Source: Deinococcales bacterium (GTDB lineage: Bacteria > Deinococcota > Deinococci > Deinococcales > JAAFIG01). From it: a DNA stretch of 53,528 nt. The notes beneath the pieces are model-generated. The model saw only the letters and a program-made list of their open reading frames with translations, had not been told where the DNA came from and ran no database searches. This document shows, piece after piece, positions 25,959-34,694 of this stretch (positions are counted from its first letter, which is position 1; each line of letters begins with the position of its first letter). The translations under genes and the position numbers were made by a program. The stretch lies in the NCBI GenBank assembly GCA_025359505.1, contig JANYHH010000046.1:1-53528 (forward strand), in the 5' to 3' direction.

Positions 25959-27290
25959 ATGAAAAAACGCATTGGACTTGCCGCAATCGCCATGGTCAGC
26001 ATCGGCGGCGCACTGGTCGCCAATTACACTCGAGCGCAGACTCAGGAACTGACCTTGTGCTGGGCCGCGTGGGATCCCGCCAATGCACTGGTGGAACTCA
26101 GTAAAGACTTCACTGCCAAGAGTGGCATCAAAATGAAATTTGAATTCGTGCCGTGGACGAATTACGCCGAGCGAATGCTGAACGAACTCAACTCCAAAGG
26201 CAAGCTCTGCGACGTGATGATCGGTGACAGCCAGTGGATCGGCACGTCGGCCACCGAAGGTCACTACGTCAAGCTCAACGACTTCTTCGCCAAGTCAAAA
26301 ATCAACATGAGCGATTTCATGCCAGCGGCTGTCAACGCGTATTCCACCTGGCCCAAAGGCTCGACGAACTACTACTCCTTGCCCGCGATGGGCGACGCGG
26401 TGGCGTGGACGTACCGCAAGGACTGGTTTGCCAGAGCCGACTTGAAAGCCGCGTTCAAAGCGCAGTACAAATACGACCTATTGCCACCAACGACTTACAA
26501 GCAACTGCGCGACATCGCCACCTTCTTTCAGGGGCGCATGATCGACAAGAAAAAGGTCTACGGTGCGGCGATCTACACCGAGCGCGGCTCGGAAGGCATC
26601 ACGATGGGCGCGACCTCGGCGCTTTACGCGTGGGGGATGCAGTACGACAACCCGAAGAAACCCTATGACCTCGAGGGCTTCACCAATTCTAAAAACGCCG
26701 TCGCGGGTCTCGAGTTCTACAAAAGCCTGTACAAGTGCTGCACGCCGCCCGGTCACAGCAACGCCTACATGACCGAGGATTTGGACGCTTACAAATCCGG
26801 TCAGGTCGCCATGCAAATGAACTTCATCGCTTTCTTCCCCGGCATCGCTAAAGACCCCGATGTGGGCGGCAGCAAAACCGGCTTTTTCGTCAACCCAATC
26901 GGCACGACCAAGGGCGCGACCCTCGGCGGGCAGGGCATGAGCGTCGTCAGTTACTCCAATAAGCAAGAAGCCGCGCTGCAATATCTGCAATGGTTCGCAC
27001 AACCCAGCGTCCAGAAGCGCTGGTGGGATGTCGGCGGGTTCTCCGTGCATAACAGTGTCGTCAAAGACAAAGGCTTCCTGACCAGCAAACCCTACGCCAA
27101 GGTCTTCGCCGATTCGCTGGCCATCGTCAAGGACTTCTGGCAAGAGCCAACCTACGCGCAATTGCTGATCGCCATGCAAAAGCGCCTACACGAGTACGTC
27201 GTCGCCGATAAGGGTACGGCTAAAGAAGCGCTCGACGGGCTGGTCAAGGACTGGACGGAAGTCTTTAAAGAGGACGGCAAGATCAAGTAA
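25959..27290 (+). CDS. ABC transporter solute-binding protein (family 1, sugar/polyol)
   Basis: The 443-residue periplasmic or lipid-anchored binding protein has a signal peptide (MKKRIGLAAIAMVSIGGALV). The two-lobe type B fold is marked by LCWAAWDPANALVELSKDF at the start and TEDLDAYKSGQVAMQMNF in the second lobe. No lipobox cysteine lies at the signal cleavage. AGGAGCAGC precedes the ATG. It is the first gene after the regulated promoter, so it should be the most abundant product. Only three CTCGAG sites occur in 1.3 kb. Context suggests a C3/C4 polyol or ketose. Confidence 0.88.
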   Translation: MKKRIGLAAIAMVSIGGALVANYTRAQTQELTLCWAAWDPANALVELSKDFTAKSGIKMKFEFVPWTNYAERMLNELNSKGKLCDVMIGDSQWIGTSATEGHYVKLNDFFAKSKINMSDFMPAAVNAYSTWPKGSTNYYSLPAMGDAVAWTYRKDWFARADLKAAFKAQYKYDLLPPTTYKQLRDIATFFQGRMIDKKKVYGAAIYTERGSEGITMGATSALYAWGMQYDNPKKPYDLEGFTNSKNAVAGLEFYKSLYKCCTPPGHSNAYMTEDLDAYKSGQVAMQMNFIAFFPGIAKDPDVGGSKTGFFVNPIGTTKGATLGGQGMSVVSYSNKQEAALQYLQWFAQPSVQKRWWDVGGFSVHNSVVKDKGFLTSKPYAKVFADSLAIVKDFWQEPTYAQLLIAMQKRLHEYVVADKGTAKEALDGLVKDWTEVFKEDGKIK

Positions 27291-27368
27291 CTCGAGACCG
27301 CCTTGCGTATCGGCTCGAGCCAGACCCAGCCCTCCTCATGAATCTGGCTCGAGCTAAAAGCGACTTTT

Positions 27369-27512
27369 CGCCTCTCCCTGCGGGAGAGGCCGCTGCGAAG
27401 CAGCGGGTGAGGGGGGCGAAGCACAGCGAGTTGCTGTTGACTTTGAACATCAACGGCAACTCGCTGCGCTCGCCCCCCTCACCCCAACCCTCTCCCGCAC
27501 GCGGGAGAGGGA
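27369..27512. repeat. Long near-perfect inverted repeat between binding protein and permease genes
   Basis: The arms are about 60 bases each: CGCCTCTCCC...GGGAGAGG, GGGTGAGGGGGGCGA and AGCGAGTTGC pair with GCAACTCGCT, TCGCCCCCCTCACCC and CTCTCCC...GGGAGAGGG around a centre near 27,445. It fills most of the 360-bp gene-free gap (27,291-27,650). Such structures inside binding-protein operons commonly stop 3' decay and cut read-through, lowering permease expression. The same family lies at 12,206 and 29,699. Confidence 0.85.
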
Positions 27513-27650
27513 GCAACCCAGAGCAGCTCAGCTCGCGCCCGCTCGAGACTCGCGCTGATTCAACCCTGCCCAGCACCTCGAGTTTCCACGCGCACCTCGC
27601 TCGGAAGTCGCACCTTTCCCAACCCTCGAGCCAGACCTTACGGAGTATTC

Positions 27651-28571
27651 ATGAAAGCCGCTCAACTCGTCGCGCCAATTCAACGCCGTGGCACTGGATT
27701 ATCTGACCGCTCTTTGGCGTGGTTATTTTGCGGCCCGGCAATTTTGCTGCTGTTGGCGTTCAATGTCTTTCCGCTGCTGTGGACGATTTACCTGTCCTTT
27801 ACCAATTACCGCGCCAACCGCCCGAACTCGCCATCGGTCGGCGTGGGCTTTGACAATTACTCGAGGATTTTGAACGACCCCGAGATCTGGGCGCGGTTGC
27901 AGTCAACCTCGCACTTTTTGTTCTGGACGATTCTGATTCAGATGACCTTGGGCTTCGGGCTGGCGTGGTTGCTGAACCAGAAATTCAGGGGTCACGCGAC
28001 GCTGACCACAATCATCCTGCTGCCGATGATGCTCTCGCCAGCGGTGGTCGGCACGTTCTGGACGTACTTTTTCCAACCGCAGTACGGCATTTTCAATTAC
28101 ATCGTCAGTCTGTTCAGCGGCACGCGGGAGTTCACGATGATCGGCAGTACCGCCCTCGCGCCGTGGGCGATCATTCTGGTCGACTCGTGGATGTGGACGC
28201 CGTACGTGATGCTGCTGATTCTGGCGGGCTTACGCAGCATCCCCGATTACCTGTACGAAGCGGCCGAGGTCGATCGCGCCTCAGAGTGGACAAAGTTCTG
28301 GCGAATCACGATCCCGATGCTGCTGCCGTTTCTGATTCTGGCACTGCTGTTCAGGTTCATCGAGAACTTCAAGATGTTCGATCTAGTCAATCAACTGACC
28401 TCCGGCGGGCCGGGATCGGTGACGGAACTCGCCAGCATCACCTTGAAACGCGAGGCGTTTGAAAAGTGGCGCACTGGCTACAGCGCCGCCTTTGCGATCA
28501 TCTTATTCGTCTCTGTCTACGGACTGTCTAACCTGTTGGTGCGTTTCCTCGAGCGGGTGAAAGAGCGATGA
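27651..28571 (+). CDS. ABC transporter permease 1 (MalF/UgpA-like)
   Basis: The 306-residue inner-membrane permease has six predicted spans. The EAA loop that docks the ATPase appears as YEAAEVDRASEWTKFWRITIP (about 203-223, closing on the conserved Gly-equivalent position). A GGAG site precedes the ATG. Its stop overlaps permease 2 (ATGA), so the two form a heterodimer made in equal amounts. Confidence 0.9.
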   Translation: MKAAQLVAPIQRRGTGLSDRSLAWLFCGPAILLLLAFNVFPLLWTIYLSFTNYRANRPNSPSVGVGFDNYSRILNDPEIWARLQSTSHFLFWTILIQMTLGFGLAWLLNQKFRGHATLTTIILLPMMLSPAVVGTFWTYFFQPQYGIFNYIVSLFSGTREFTMIGSTALAPWAIILVDSWMWTPYVMLLILAGLRSIPDYLYEAAEVDRASEWTKFWRITIPMLLPFLILALLFRFIENFKMFDLVNQLTSGGPGSVTELASITLKREAFEKWRTGYSAAFAIILFVSVYGLSNLLVRFLERVKER

Positions 28572-29512
28572 ACCAAACGACTGATCCACTGCAACCCTCG
28601 AGCCGCATGCGTTGGCTGGCGGGGGGACTGATTTACCTCTATGCGTTTATCACGTTGATCCCGCTGGTGTGGATTTTCGTGACCGCCACGCGCACGCCGA
28701 ACGATGCGATTGCCTACCCGCCGAAGCTTGTCACTGCGCCATCCCCAACTGGTTTCGTTAACCTGTTCACAACCCGCACGCGGCTCAGCAACGAGGACTT
28801 AGCCGCGCTGCCACCGCCCGCGACTTGGTACGACAACCTCGTGCGGAAGCAGCAAATGGTGATCGCCGGCCCCTCGAGCTTCATCGGGCGCTACGTCAAC
28901 TCGCTCATCATCGGCTTCGGGTCAACACTGCTCAGCGTCGTACTGGGCACGCTGGCGGCTTACGGCTTCTCGAGGTTTCGCGTGCCGGGTAAGTCGGATT
29001 TGCTGTTCTTTATTCTGTCCACGCGCATGATGCCACCGATTGCCGTGGCGATCCCAATATTCCTGATGTACCGCGCCGTCGGATTGTCGGACACGCATTT
29101 GGGAATGATCCTTTTGTACACAGTCGTCAACCTCAGTCTGGCGGTCTGGCTGCTCAAAGGCTTCATGGATGAAATCCCCCGCGAGTACGAGGAAGCCGCG
29201 ATGATTGACGGCTACACCCGCGTGCAAGCGTTTTACAAAATTGTGCTGCCGCAAGCCGCGACAGGCATCGCCTCGACCGCGATTTTCTGCCTGATTTTCT
29301 CGTGGAACGAATACGCCTTCGCGTCATTGCTAACCAGCGGCAACGCCCAGACCGCACCGCCGTTTATCCCAACGATCATCGGCGAGGGCGGGCTGGACTG
29401 GCCCGCGATGGCTTCGGGGACAGCGCTGTTTCTGCTGCCCGTGCTGATCTTCACGGTGCTGCTCAGAAACCACCTCTTGCGCGGCATCACGTTCGGAGCG
29501 ATTCGCAAATGA
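28568..29512 (+). CDS. ABC transporter permease 2 (MalG/UgpE-like)
   Basis: The 314-residue permease has six spans and the loop YEEAAMIDGYTRVQAFYKIVLP, the EAA motif for ATPase contact. A larger periplasmic loop (about 40-95) between spans 1 and 2 includes NEDLAALPPPATWYDN. It partners permease 1 and its stop overlaps the small membrane protein gene (ATGA). Confidence 0.9.
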   Translation: MNQTTDPLQPSSRMRWLAGGLIYLYAFITLIPLVWIFVTATRTPNDAIAYPPKLVTAPSPTGFVNLFTTRTRLSNEDLAALPPPATWYDNLVRKQQMVIAGPSSFIGRYVNSLIIGFGSTLLSVVLGTLAAYGFSRFRVPGKSDLLFFILSTRMMPPIAVAIPIFLMYRAVGLSDTHLGMILLYTVVNLSLAVWLLKGFMDEIPREYEEAAMIDGYTRVQAFYKIVLPQAATGIASTAIFCLIFSWNEYAFASLLTSGNAQTAPPFIPTIIGEGGLDWPAMASGTALFLLPVLIFTVLLRNHLLRGITFGAIRK

Positions 29513-29673
29513 AACTGTCAAGGGCATGGATGGAGCCATTGACTGCTGGCATGATCGGCGGCGGAATTGTGATGTTGATGCAACCGTTTTTTCTCTTTTT
29601 GTACAGCTACTCGTTCGTCGTGATTCTGGCGGGTACGGTCGGCTTCGCAGTCGCCACAAAATTGCGTGACTGA
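29509..29673 (+). CDS. 54-residue two-span membrane protein in transporter operon
   Basis: This tiny protein has two hydrophobic segments (about 12-28 and 31-48) and ends in a basic tail (KLRD). Its ATG overlaps the stop of permease 2, which strongly supports translation. I do not recognise a named family. Glycerol-type ABC operons in other bacteria also carry a small membrane protein near the permeases (DUF2160), a parallel in position rather than shown homology. It may be an accessory or assembly subunit. Confidence 0.65.
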   Translation: MKLSRAWMEPLTAGMIGGGIVMLMQPFFLFLYSYSFVVILAGTVGFAVATKLRD

Positions 29674-29698
29674 ACAATGCTCGAGAACCGCGCTTTTT

Positions 29699-29803
29699 CG
29701 CCTCTCCCTTCTTGCCCTGAAAGCAGCACCTTACGGGCTTGGGCGCTGCGGGAGAGGCCGCCGCAGGCGGGTGAGGGGGCGAGCGCAGCGAGTTGCCGTT
29801 GAC
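29699..29803. repeat. Half-size copy of the CCTCTCCC inverted-repeat family
   Basis: CGCCTCTCCC, a short unrelated loop, then GGGAGAGGCCGCCGCAGGCGGGTGAGGGGGCGAGCGC-type text ending AGCGAGTTGCCGTTGAC repeats the left arm of the 27,369 element. It lies between the 54-residue protein gene and the first ATPase gene. The rest of the 241-bp gap holds no gene. Confidence 0.75.
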
Positions 29804-29914
29804 CTTGCTAGACAAGTCCACCTCGAGCGACCCTCGAGCACTCGAGGGCGAAACCAGAAACCACCGCTAGGCTCGAGCGCACGACAATCACCACACTTCC
29901 ACCGAAAGGCACGC

Positions 29915-31054
29915 ATGGCTGACATCACCGTCGAAAACCTACAGAAACGCTTTGCGAATTTCACGGCCGTAAAGAACTCCAATTTCAAGATTCACAACGG
30001 CGAGTTTTTCGTCTTGCTGGGACCGTCTGGCTGCGGCAAAACCACGACGTTGCGAATGATCGCGGGCATTGAAATCCCCTCGAGCGGCAGGATTATCCTC
30101 GATCAGGACGACGTGACGTTTAAGCGTGCGAGGGAGCGCGATATCGCGTTCGTCTTCCAACTCTTCGCGCTGTACCCGCACATGAACGTGCGGCAGAACA
30201 TGGCGTTTCCGCTCGAGAACGAGAAATTCTCTAAGAGTGAGGTCAAGCGCCGCGTTGAAGACATTGCCAAGATGTTGAAGATCGATCATCTGCTCGAGAA
30301 TGGCGTCGGCAATCTGTCCGGTGGCGACCGCCAGCGCGTGGCGCTCGGGCGTGCCATCGTGCGGCAACCGAAAGCCTTCTTGATGGACGAACCGCTGGGG
30401 ACGCTGGACACCGAGTTCCGCGAATTGATGTGTCTCGAGCTGCGGCGCTTGCACGACCGTCTGGGCGCGACGACGGTGTATGTCACACACGATCAGCACG
30501 AGGCGATGATGATGGCGGATCGCATCATGGTGATGAATCAGGGCGAGATTTTGCAGGTCGACACGCCGGAGCGGATGTACAACTTTCCAAATTGCAAGTT
30601 CGTCGGTACGTTCATTGGCACGCCACCGATGAGCTTCCTGCGCGTGGACAGTACGGTGCGCGTGACTGACAAAAGCATTGCGATTCAGGGCGTGCCTGTG
30701 GGCATTCCGCGCACACACGAGACCGCGCCGAGCGTCTTGCTGGGCTTGCGCCCTGAACACGTCGCACTGGTCTCGAGCGGCGGCATTCCGGGCACAGTCA
30801 AAGCGGTCGAGTATCTGGGATCGCATCAGATCGTGACCTTGGAGACGGCGGCTGGCACAGTGCGGGCGCGGGTCGACAAGAACCTCAAGGTGCGCTTGGA
30901 TGACGCGGCGCAAGCGCTGCCAGACGCCAGCCGGGTGCTGCTGTACAACGCCAGCACGGAGAAGCTGATGGCGAGCGATTACACGAGGCTCGAGGTTGCG
31001 AAGCCCGAAGCCACGAATCTCGAGGCTGTGCGCGGGGCGGTCGCACATGGCTAA
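29915..31054 (+). CDS. ABC transporter ATPase 1 (MalK/UgpC/GlpS-type)
   Basis: The 379-residue ATPase has Walker A GPSGCGKTTT, signature LSGGDRQRVALGRA, Walker B AFLMDEPLGTLD and H-loop VTHDQ. A C-terminal OB/TOBE domain (about 240-350) contains GLRPEHV. The Q-loop reads VFQLFALYPH, and the signature LSGGDRQ has Asp where Gln is usual. It overlaps ATPase 2 (ATGGCTAA), so the pump probably uses a heterodimeric pair, as glycerol-type GlpS/GlpT transporters do. Confidence 0.92.
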   Translation: MADITVENLQKRFANFTAVKNSNFKIHNGEFFVLLGPSGCGKTTTLRMIAGIEIPSSGRIILDQDDVTFKRARERDIAFVFQLFALYPHMNVRQNMAFPLENEKFSKSEVKRRVEDIAKMLKIDHLLENGVGNLSGGDRQRVALGRAIVRQPKAFLMDEPLGTLDTEFRELMCLELRRLHDRLGATTVYVTHDQHEAMMMADRIMVMNQGEILQVDTPERMYNFPNCKFVGTFIGTPPMSFLRVDSTVRVTDKSIAIQGVPVGIPRTHETAPSVLLGLRPEHVALVSSGGIPGTVKAVEYLGSHQIVTLETAAGTVRARVDKNLKVRLDDAAQALPDASRVLLYNASTEKLMASDYTRLEVAKPEATNLEAVRGAVAHG

Positions 31055-32060
31055 CGCTTCGTTTCAAAACGTATCCAAATCATTTGGTGCGGTCACAGCC
31101 GTGCAGGATCTCGAGTTGGAGATTGCCGATGGCGAGTTTTTCGTGCTGCTGGGCCCCAGCGGCGCGGGCAAAACCACGACATTGCGGCTGATGGCGGGAC
31201 TTGAAACGCCGGATGCGGGGCAGGTCATGATCGGCGGTCTGGACGTGACGAACCTGCATCCAGCCGCTCGAGATGTCGCGTTCGTTTTCCAGCAGTACTC
31301 GCTGTACCCGCATTACACAGTCTTTGAGAATCTGGCGTTTCCGCTGCGCTCGCCGCTGCGCCGCGTGTCAGAGTCCGAAGTCAAAAGGCGCGTGCTCGAG
31401 GTCGCGGAGTTGCTGCGGATCGACTCCAAATTGCAGAACAAAGCTACCAAGCTCTCCGGCGGCGAGATGCAGCGCGTGGCGATTGGCCGGGCGCTGGTGC
31501 GCTCGCCCAAGCTATTTTTGATGGACGAACCGATGTCCAGCCTTGACGCGAAGCTGCGCGAAGACTTGCGGGCGGAACTCAAACGCATCCAGAGCAAGCT
31601 CGGTGCGACGATGATTTACGTCACCCACGATCAGGTCGAAGCCACCACATTGGCGGATCGCATCGGCATCTTAGAAAACGGCGTCTTACGTCAAGCCTCG
31701 AGTCCGCGCACGGTTTACGACGACCCGGATTCGCTGTACGTCGCGCAGCGCCTCGGCACGCCGCCGATCAACGTCTTGCCGCTCGAGTGGTGCGAGCTTC
31801 AAGGCGTCCCCAAAGGCGCGAAGCATTTGGCGGTGCGCCCCGAGGACGTGCGCGTCGGCGCGACTGGCACAGTCGGTACGGTCGAGGTTGTCGAAAACCT
31901 CGGCTCGCAACAGCAGATTCTGGTCTCCAACCCGCTGTCCGAAATTCGGGCTCTGGTCAGCGTCGACAGCGGTTTGAAGCGCGGGCAGGAAGTGCGGCTC
32001 GAGATTGCCGCAGACCGCCGACTGTTTTTTGGGTCGGGCGGGGAAAGGATACGCTTGTGA
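31047..32060 (+). CDS. ABC transporter ATPase 2 (MalK/UgpC/GlpT-type)
   Basis: The 337-residue ATPase has Walker A GPSGAGKTTT, Q-loop FQQYSLYPH, signature LSGGEMQRVAIGRA, Walker B LFLMDEPMSSLD and a TOBE-like tail with AVRPEDV. It differs clearly from ATPase 1, so this is not a recent duplication. The start ATG 31,047 overlaps ATPase 1's stop; its own stop overlaps dhaL2 (GTGA). Coupling of transport genes to the kinase genes supports one pathway. Confidence 0.92.
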   Translation: MANASFQNVSKSFGAVTAVQDLELEIADGEFFVLLGPSGAGKTTTLRLMAGLETPDAGQVMIGGLDVTNLHPAARDVAFVFQQYSLYPHYTVFENLAFPLRSPLRRVSESEVKRRVLEVAELLRIDSKLQNKATKLSGGEMQRVAIGRALVRSPKLFLMDEPMSSLDAKLREDLRAELKRIQSKLGATMIYVTHDQVEATTLADRIGILENGVLRQASSPRTVYDDPDSLYVAQRLGTPPINVLPLEWCELQGVPKGAKHLAVRPEDVRVGATGTVGTVEVVENLGSQQQILVSNPLSEIRALVSVDSGLKRGQEVRLEIAADRRLFFGSGGERIRL

Positions 32061-32728
32061 ACGGCAAATCTGTAATGGAGTGCGTCGACGCGGCGCATGC
32101 GGTGATTGAGCAGCACCGCGATGAAATCGCGCAGCTCGACCAAGCGATTGGCGACGGCGATCACGTCTTCAACCTGCTTCGCGGTCTCGAGGCGCTGATT
32201 GAATTGCGTCCTCAGATCGAGGGTTTGGAGTTCCAACCCGCGCTGTCGTTGAGCGCCAGCAAACTGCTCTCGACCATCGGCGGCTCGAGCGGGCCGCTGC
32301 TGGCCTCCTTGCTGATGGGCATGGCGAAAACGCCTGCGCCCGAACTGAACTCGAGCAGCTTGGCAGCGATGTTCAAATCAGGTGTGGCGATGATGGCGGC
32401 GCGGGGCAAGGCAGGTGTGGGCGAGAAGACGATGCTCGACGTGCTGATCCCCGTCTCGGAAACGTTCGAGGAACTGACGAGCACGCACGTCTCGAGCGAT
32501 CAGTTGTTGAGTGCAATCAAGACCCGCGCCGAGGACGGGATGCTGGCCACCCGCGAGATGATCGCCACGAAGGGCCGCGCCAGTTTTCTGGGCGAACGGG
32601 CGGTCGGGCACATCGACCCCGGCGCTCGCTCGAGCCAACTCATCATCACGGCGATTTGCGATCTCGTGGCGGGCAGGCACGAATCCCGCGCGTCGGATGC
32701 GCTCGAGTACGCGGGGAGGGGCGCGTGA
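32057..32728 (+). CDS. DhaL-type kinase subunit, copy 2 (diverged)
   Basis: The 223-residue protein is DhaL-like: IGDGDHVFNLLRG supplies the three metal ligands, IGGSSGPLLASLL and GEKTMLDVL match the nucleotide-site signatures. The residues after DGDH (VFNLL) differ from the usual GTNM-type stretch kept in copy 1. Start GTG 32,057 overlaps ATPase 2's stop; ATG 32,075 is the alternative. Gene order here is L then K, opposite to copy 1. It probably serves a different ketose, such as a tetrulose. Confidence 0.85.
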   Translation: MNGKSVMECVDAAHAVIEQHRDEIAQLDQAIGDGDHVFNLLRGLEALIELRPQIEGLEFQPALSLSASKLLSTIGGSSGPLLASLLMGMAKTPAPELNSSSLAAMFKSGVAMMAARGKAGVGEKTMLDVLIPVSETFEELTSTHVSSDQLLSAIKTRAEDGMLATREMIATKGRASFLGERAVGHIDPGARSSQLIITAICDLVAGRHESRASDALEYAGRGA

Positions 32729-33711
32729 AGAAGTTCATCAACACGCCCGCGACCTACCTGATGGACAGCTTGAACGGCTTTGCCGCAGCGCACGCCGATC
32801 TGGTCACGTTGCACCTCGAGCCGCTGGTGTTGACGCGCCGTGAGCGTCAGTCGAAAGTCGCGCTGATTTCCGGCGGCGGCTCCGGTCACGAGCCGCTGCA
32901 CGCGGGCTTCATCGGTCACGGAATGCTCGACGCTGCCTGTCCGGGGCAGGTCTTCACGTCACCGACGCCGGATCAGATGATCGCGGCGGCTGAACTGGTG
33001 GACACGGGCGCGGGCGTGCTGTTCATCGTCAAGAATTACTCGGGCGACAAAATGAATTTTGAAATGGCAGCAGAAATGCTGTCCACCTCAAACGCTACGG
33101 TTATCATCAATGACGACGTGGCCGTGGAGAACTCGAGTTTCACCACCGGGCGGCGCGGCGTGGCGGGCACGGTGATCGTCGAGAAGATCGTCGGCGCTCT
33201 GGCGGAAACGGGCGCGAATCTCGAGGATTGCCGCCTCATGGCGGAGCACGTCAACTCGAGGCTGGCGAGCATGGGCGTGGCGCTGAAAAGCTGCATCGTT
33301 CCCGCCGCTGGCACGCCGACCTTCAACCTGCCGGACGACGAAATCGAGATCGGCGTCGGCATTCACGGCGAACCCGGTCGCCGCCGCAGCCCGATGGCCA
33401 GCGCCTCGAGCATCGTCGCGGAGCTGCTGGGCGCGATTCTGGCTGACCTCAAGCCGGAAGCGGGCGTGGAGGTCTTGCTGCTCGTCAACGGTTTGGGCGC
33501 GACGCCCGTTTCGGAGCTGTACCTATTGTTCAACGACGCCCGTTGTCAACTCGAGCAGCGCGGCTTGCGCGTCAGTCGCAGCTTGGTCGGCAATTACACG
33601 ACGGCGCTGGAGATGGCAGGCGCTTCGATCACGCTGTGCTTATTGAGTAAAGAGTTGACCGCGCTGTGGGACGCGCCAGTCCACACGGCTGCGCTACGAT
33701 GGGGCGTGTGA
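32725..33711 (+). CDS. DhaK-type kinase subunit, copy 2
   Basis: The 328-residue protein has the canonical [14 protein letters not shown] loop (S53, H55), K103/D108 in [10 protein letters not shown] and covalent-binding H214 in GVGIHGEPG. Start GTG 32,725 overlaps the dhaL2 stop. Residues around the substrate pocket differ from copy 1 (HAGF against HFGF), so the two pairs are paralogues with probably different substrates. Known non-DHA members phosphorylate erythruloses. Confidence 0.87.
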   Translation: MKKFINTPATYLMDSLNGFAAAHADLVTLHLEPLVLTRRERQSKVALISGGGSGHEPLHAGFIGHGMLDAACPGQVFTSPTPDQMIAAAELVDTGAGVLFIVKNYSGDKMNFEMAAEMLSTSNATVIINDDVAVENSSFTTGRRGVAGTVIVEKIVGALAETGANLEDCRLMAEHVNSRLASMGVALKSCIVPAAGTPTFNLPDDEIEIGVGIHGEPGRRRSPMASASSIVAELLGAILADLKPEAGVEVLLLVNGLGATPVSELYLLFNDARCQLEQRGLRVSRSLVGNYTTALEMAGASITLCLLSKELTALWDAPVHTAALRWGV

Positions 33712-34694
33712 GCCAACACCACCAACCAGACCTCGAGCGTCGCCTTGTCTTAGAGCTGGCCCGCGTCACCGAAACCGCTGCGCTCAACGCCAGCGGTTTC
33801 GTCGGTCTGGGCGATAAACACGCGCTGGACGCAGCCGCGACGAACGCGATGCGCGAGGTGCTGAGTCAGATGCAAATCAGCGGGCGCGTCGTGATCGGCG
33901 AGGGCGAGATGGACGAAGCACCGATGCTGTTCATCGGCGAGCAACTCGGCGCGGGCGGCATCGAAATTGACATCGCCGTCGACCCCGTGGAGGGTACGGA
34001 AGTCGCGGCTCGAGGGCTGCCGCGCTGCATCGCTGTGATCGCCGCGTCGCATCGCGGTGGCCTGCTGGGAGCGCCGGACATGTACATGGACAAGCTCGTC
34101 GTCGCCGCGCCCGCCGCAGGCAAAGTCAGCCTCGAGTACACGCCAGCCCAGAACCTCGAGATCATCGCTGTCAGCTTGGAGCGCAAGGTAGAGGATCTGA
34201 CCGTGGCGGTGTTGGATCGGGCGCGTCACGAGGGGCTGATCGCGGCGATTCGCGCTTGTGGCGCTCGAGTCAAACTGATTGCGGACGGCGATGTGATCGC
34301 GGCGCTGGCGGTCGCCGTGCGCGGTACGGGCGTTCACGCCCTGATGGGGTCGGGTGGAGCGCCCGAGGGCGTGCTGACCGCAGCCGCGTTGAAATGTCTG
34401 GGTGCGGAGATCCAAGCCCGTTTTCTGCCCTCGAGCGACGCGGAGTTGAAGCGTTGCCAGCTTATGGGCATTGATTGCAGCCGCGTGTACCGCACCGAAG
34501 ACCTCGCTCCGGGGCGCGAGATCGTCTTCGCCGCGACCGGCATCACCGACAGTGAACTGCTGGGCGGCGTGCGGCGCTTTGCGGGCGGCGTTCGCACGCA
34601 CAGCATCGCGCTCGGGTACGCGACGCGGGTCGTGCGCTTTTTGGACACCGTGCATCTCGAGGCGGACGGAGCGCGGGTCAACATTCGGGTCTGA
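33708..34694 (+). CDS. glpX: Class II fructose-1,6-bisphosphatase (GlpX-like)
   Basis: The 328-residue enzyme hydrolyses fructose-1,6-bisphosphate in gluconeogenesis. Metal and substrate motifs include [27 protein letters not shown] and [12 protein letters not shown], and MGSGGAPEG occurs near residue 210. Start GTG 33,708 overlaps the dhaK2 stop as GTGA. Ending a triose-kinase operon with GlpX fits a route from a C3 sugar through triose phosphates and aldolase to hexose phosphate. Confidence 0.93.
   Translation: MSQHHQPDLERRLVLELARVTETAALNASGFVGLGDKHALDAAATNAMREVLSQMQISGRVVIGEGEMDEAPMLFIGEQLGAGGIEIDIAVDPVEGTEVAARGLPRCIAVIAASHRGGLLGAPDMYMDKLVVAAPAAGKVSLEYTPAQNLEIIAVSLERKVEDLTVAVLDRARHEGLIAAIRACGARVKLIADGDVIAALAVAVRGTGVHALMGSGGAPEGVLTAAALKCLGAEIQARFLPSSDAELKRCQLMGIDCSRVYRTEDLAPGREIVFAATGITDSELLGGVRRFAGGVRTHSIALGYATRVVRFLDTVHLEADGARVNIRV

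Noticed and set aside
29939..31048. 369-codon minus-strand frame
   Set aside because: It is a shadow of the ATPase 1 gene, with no domain of its own.
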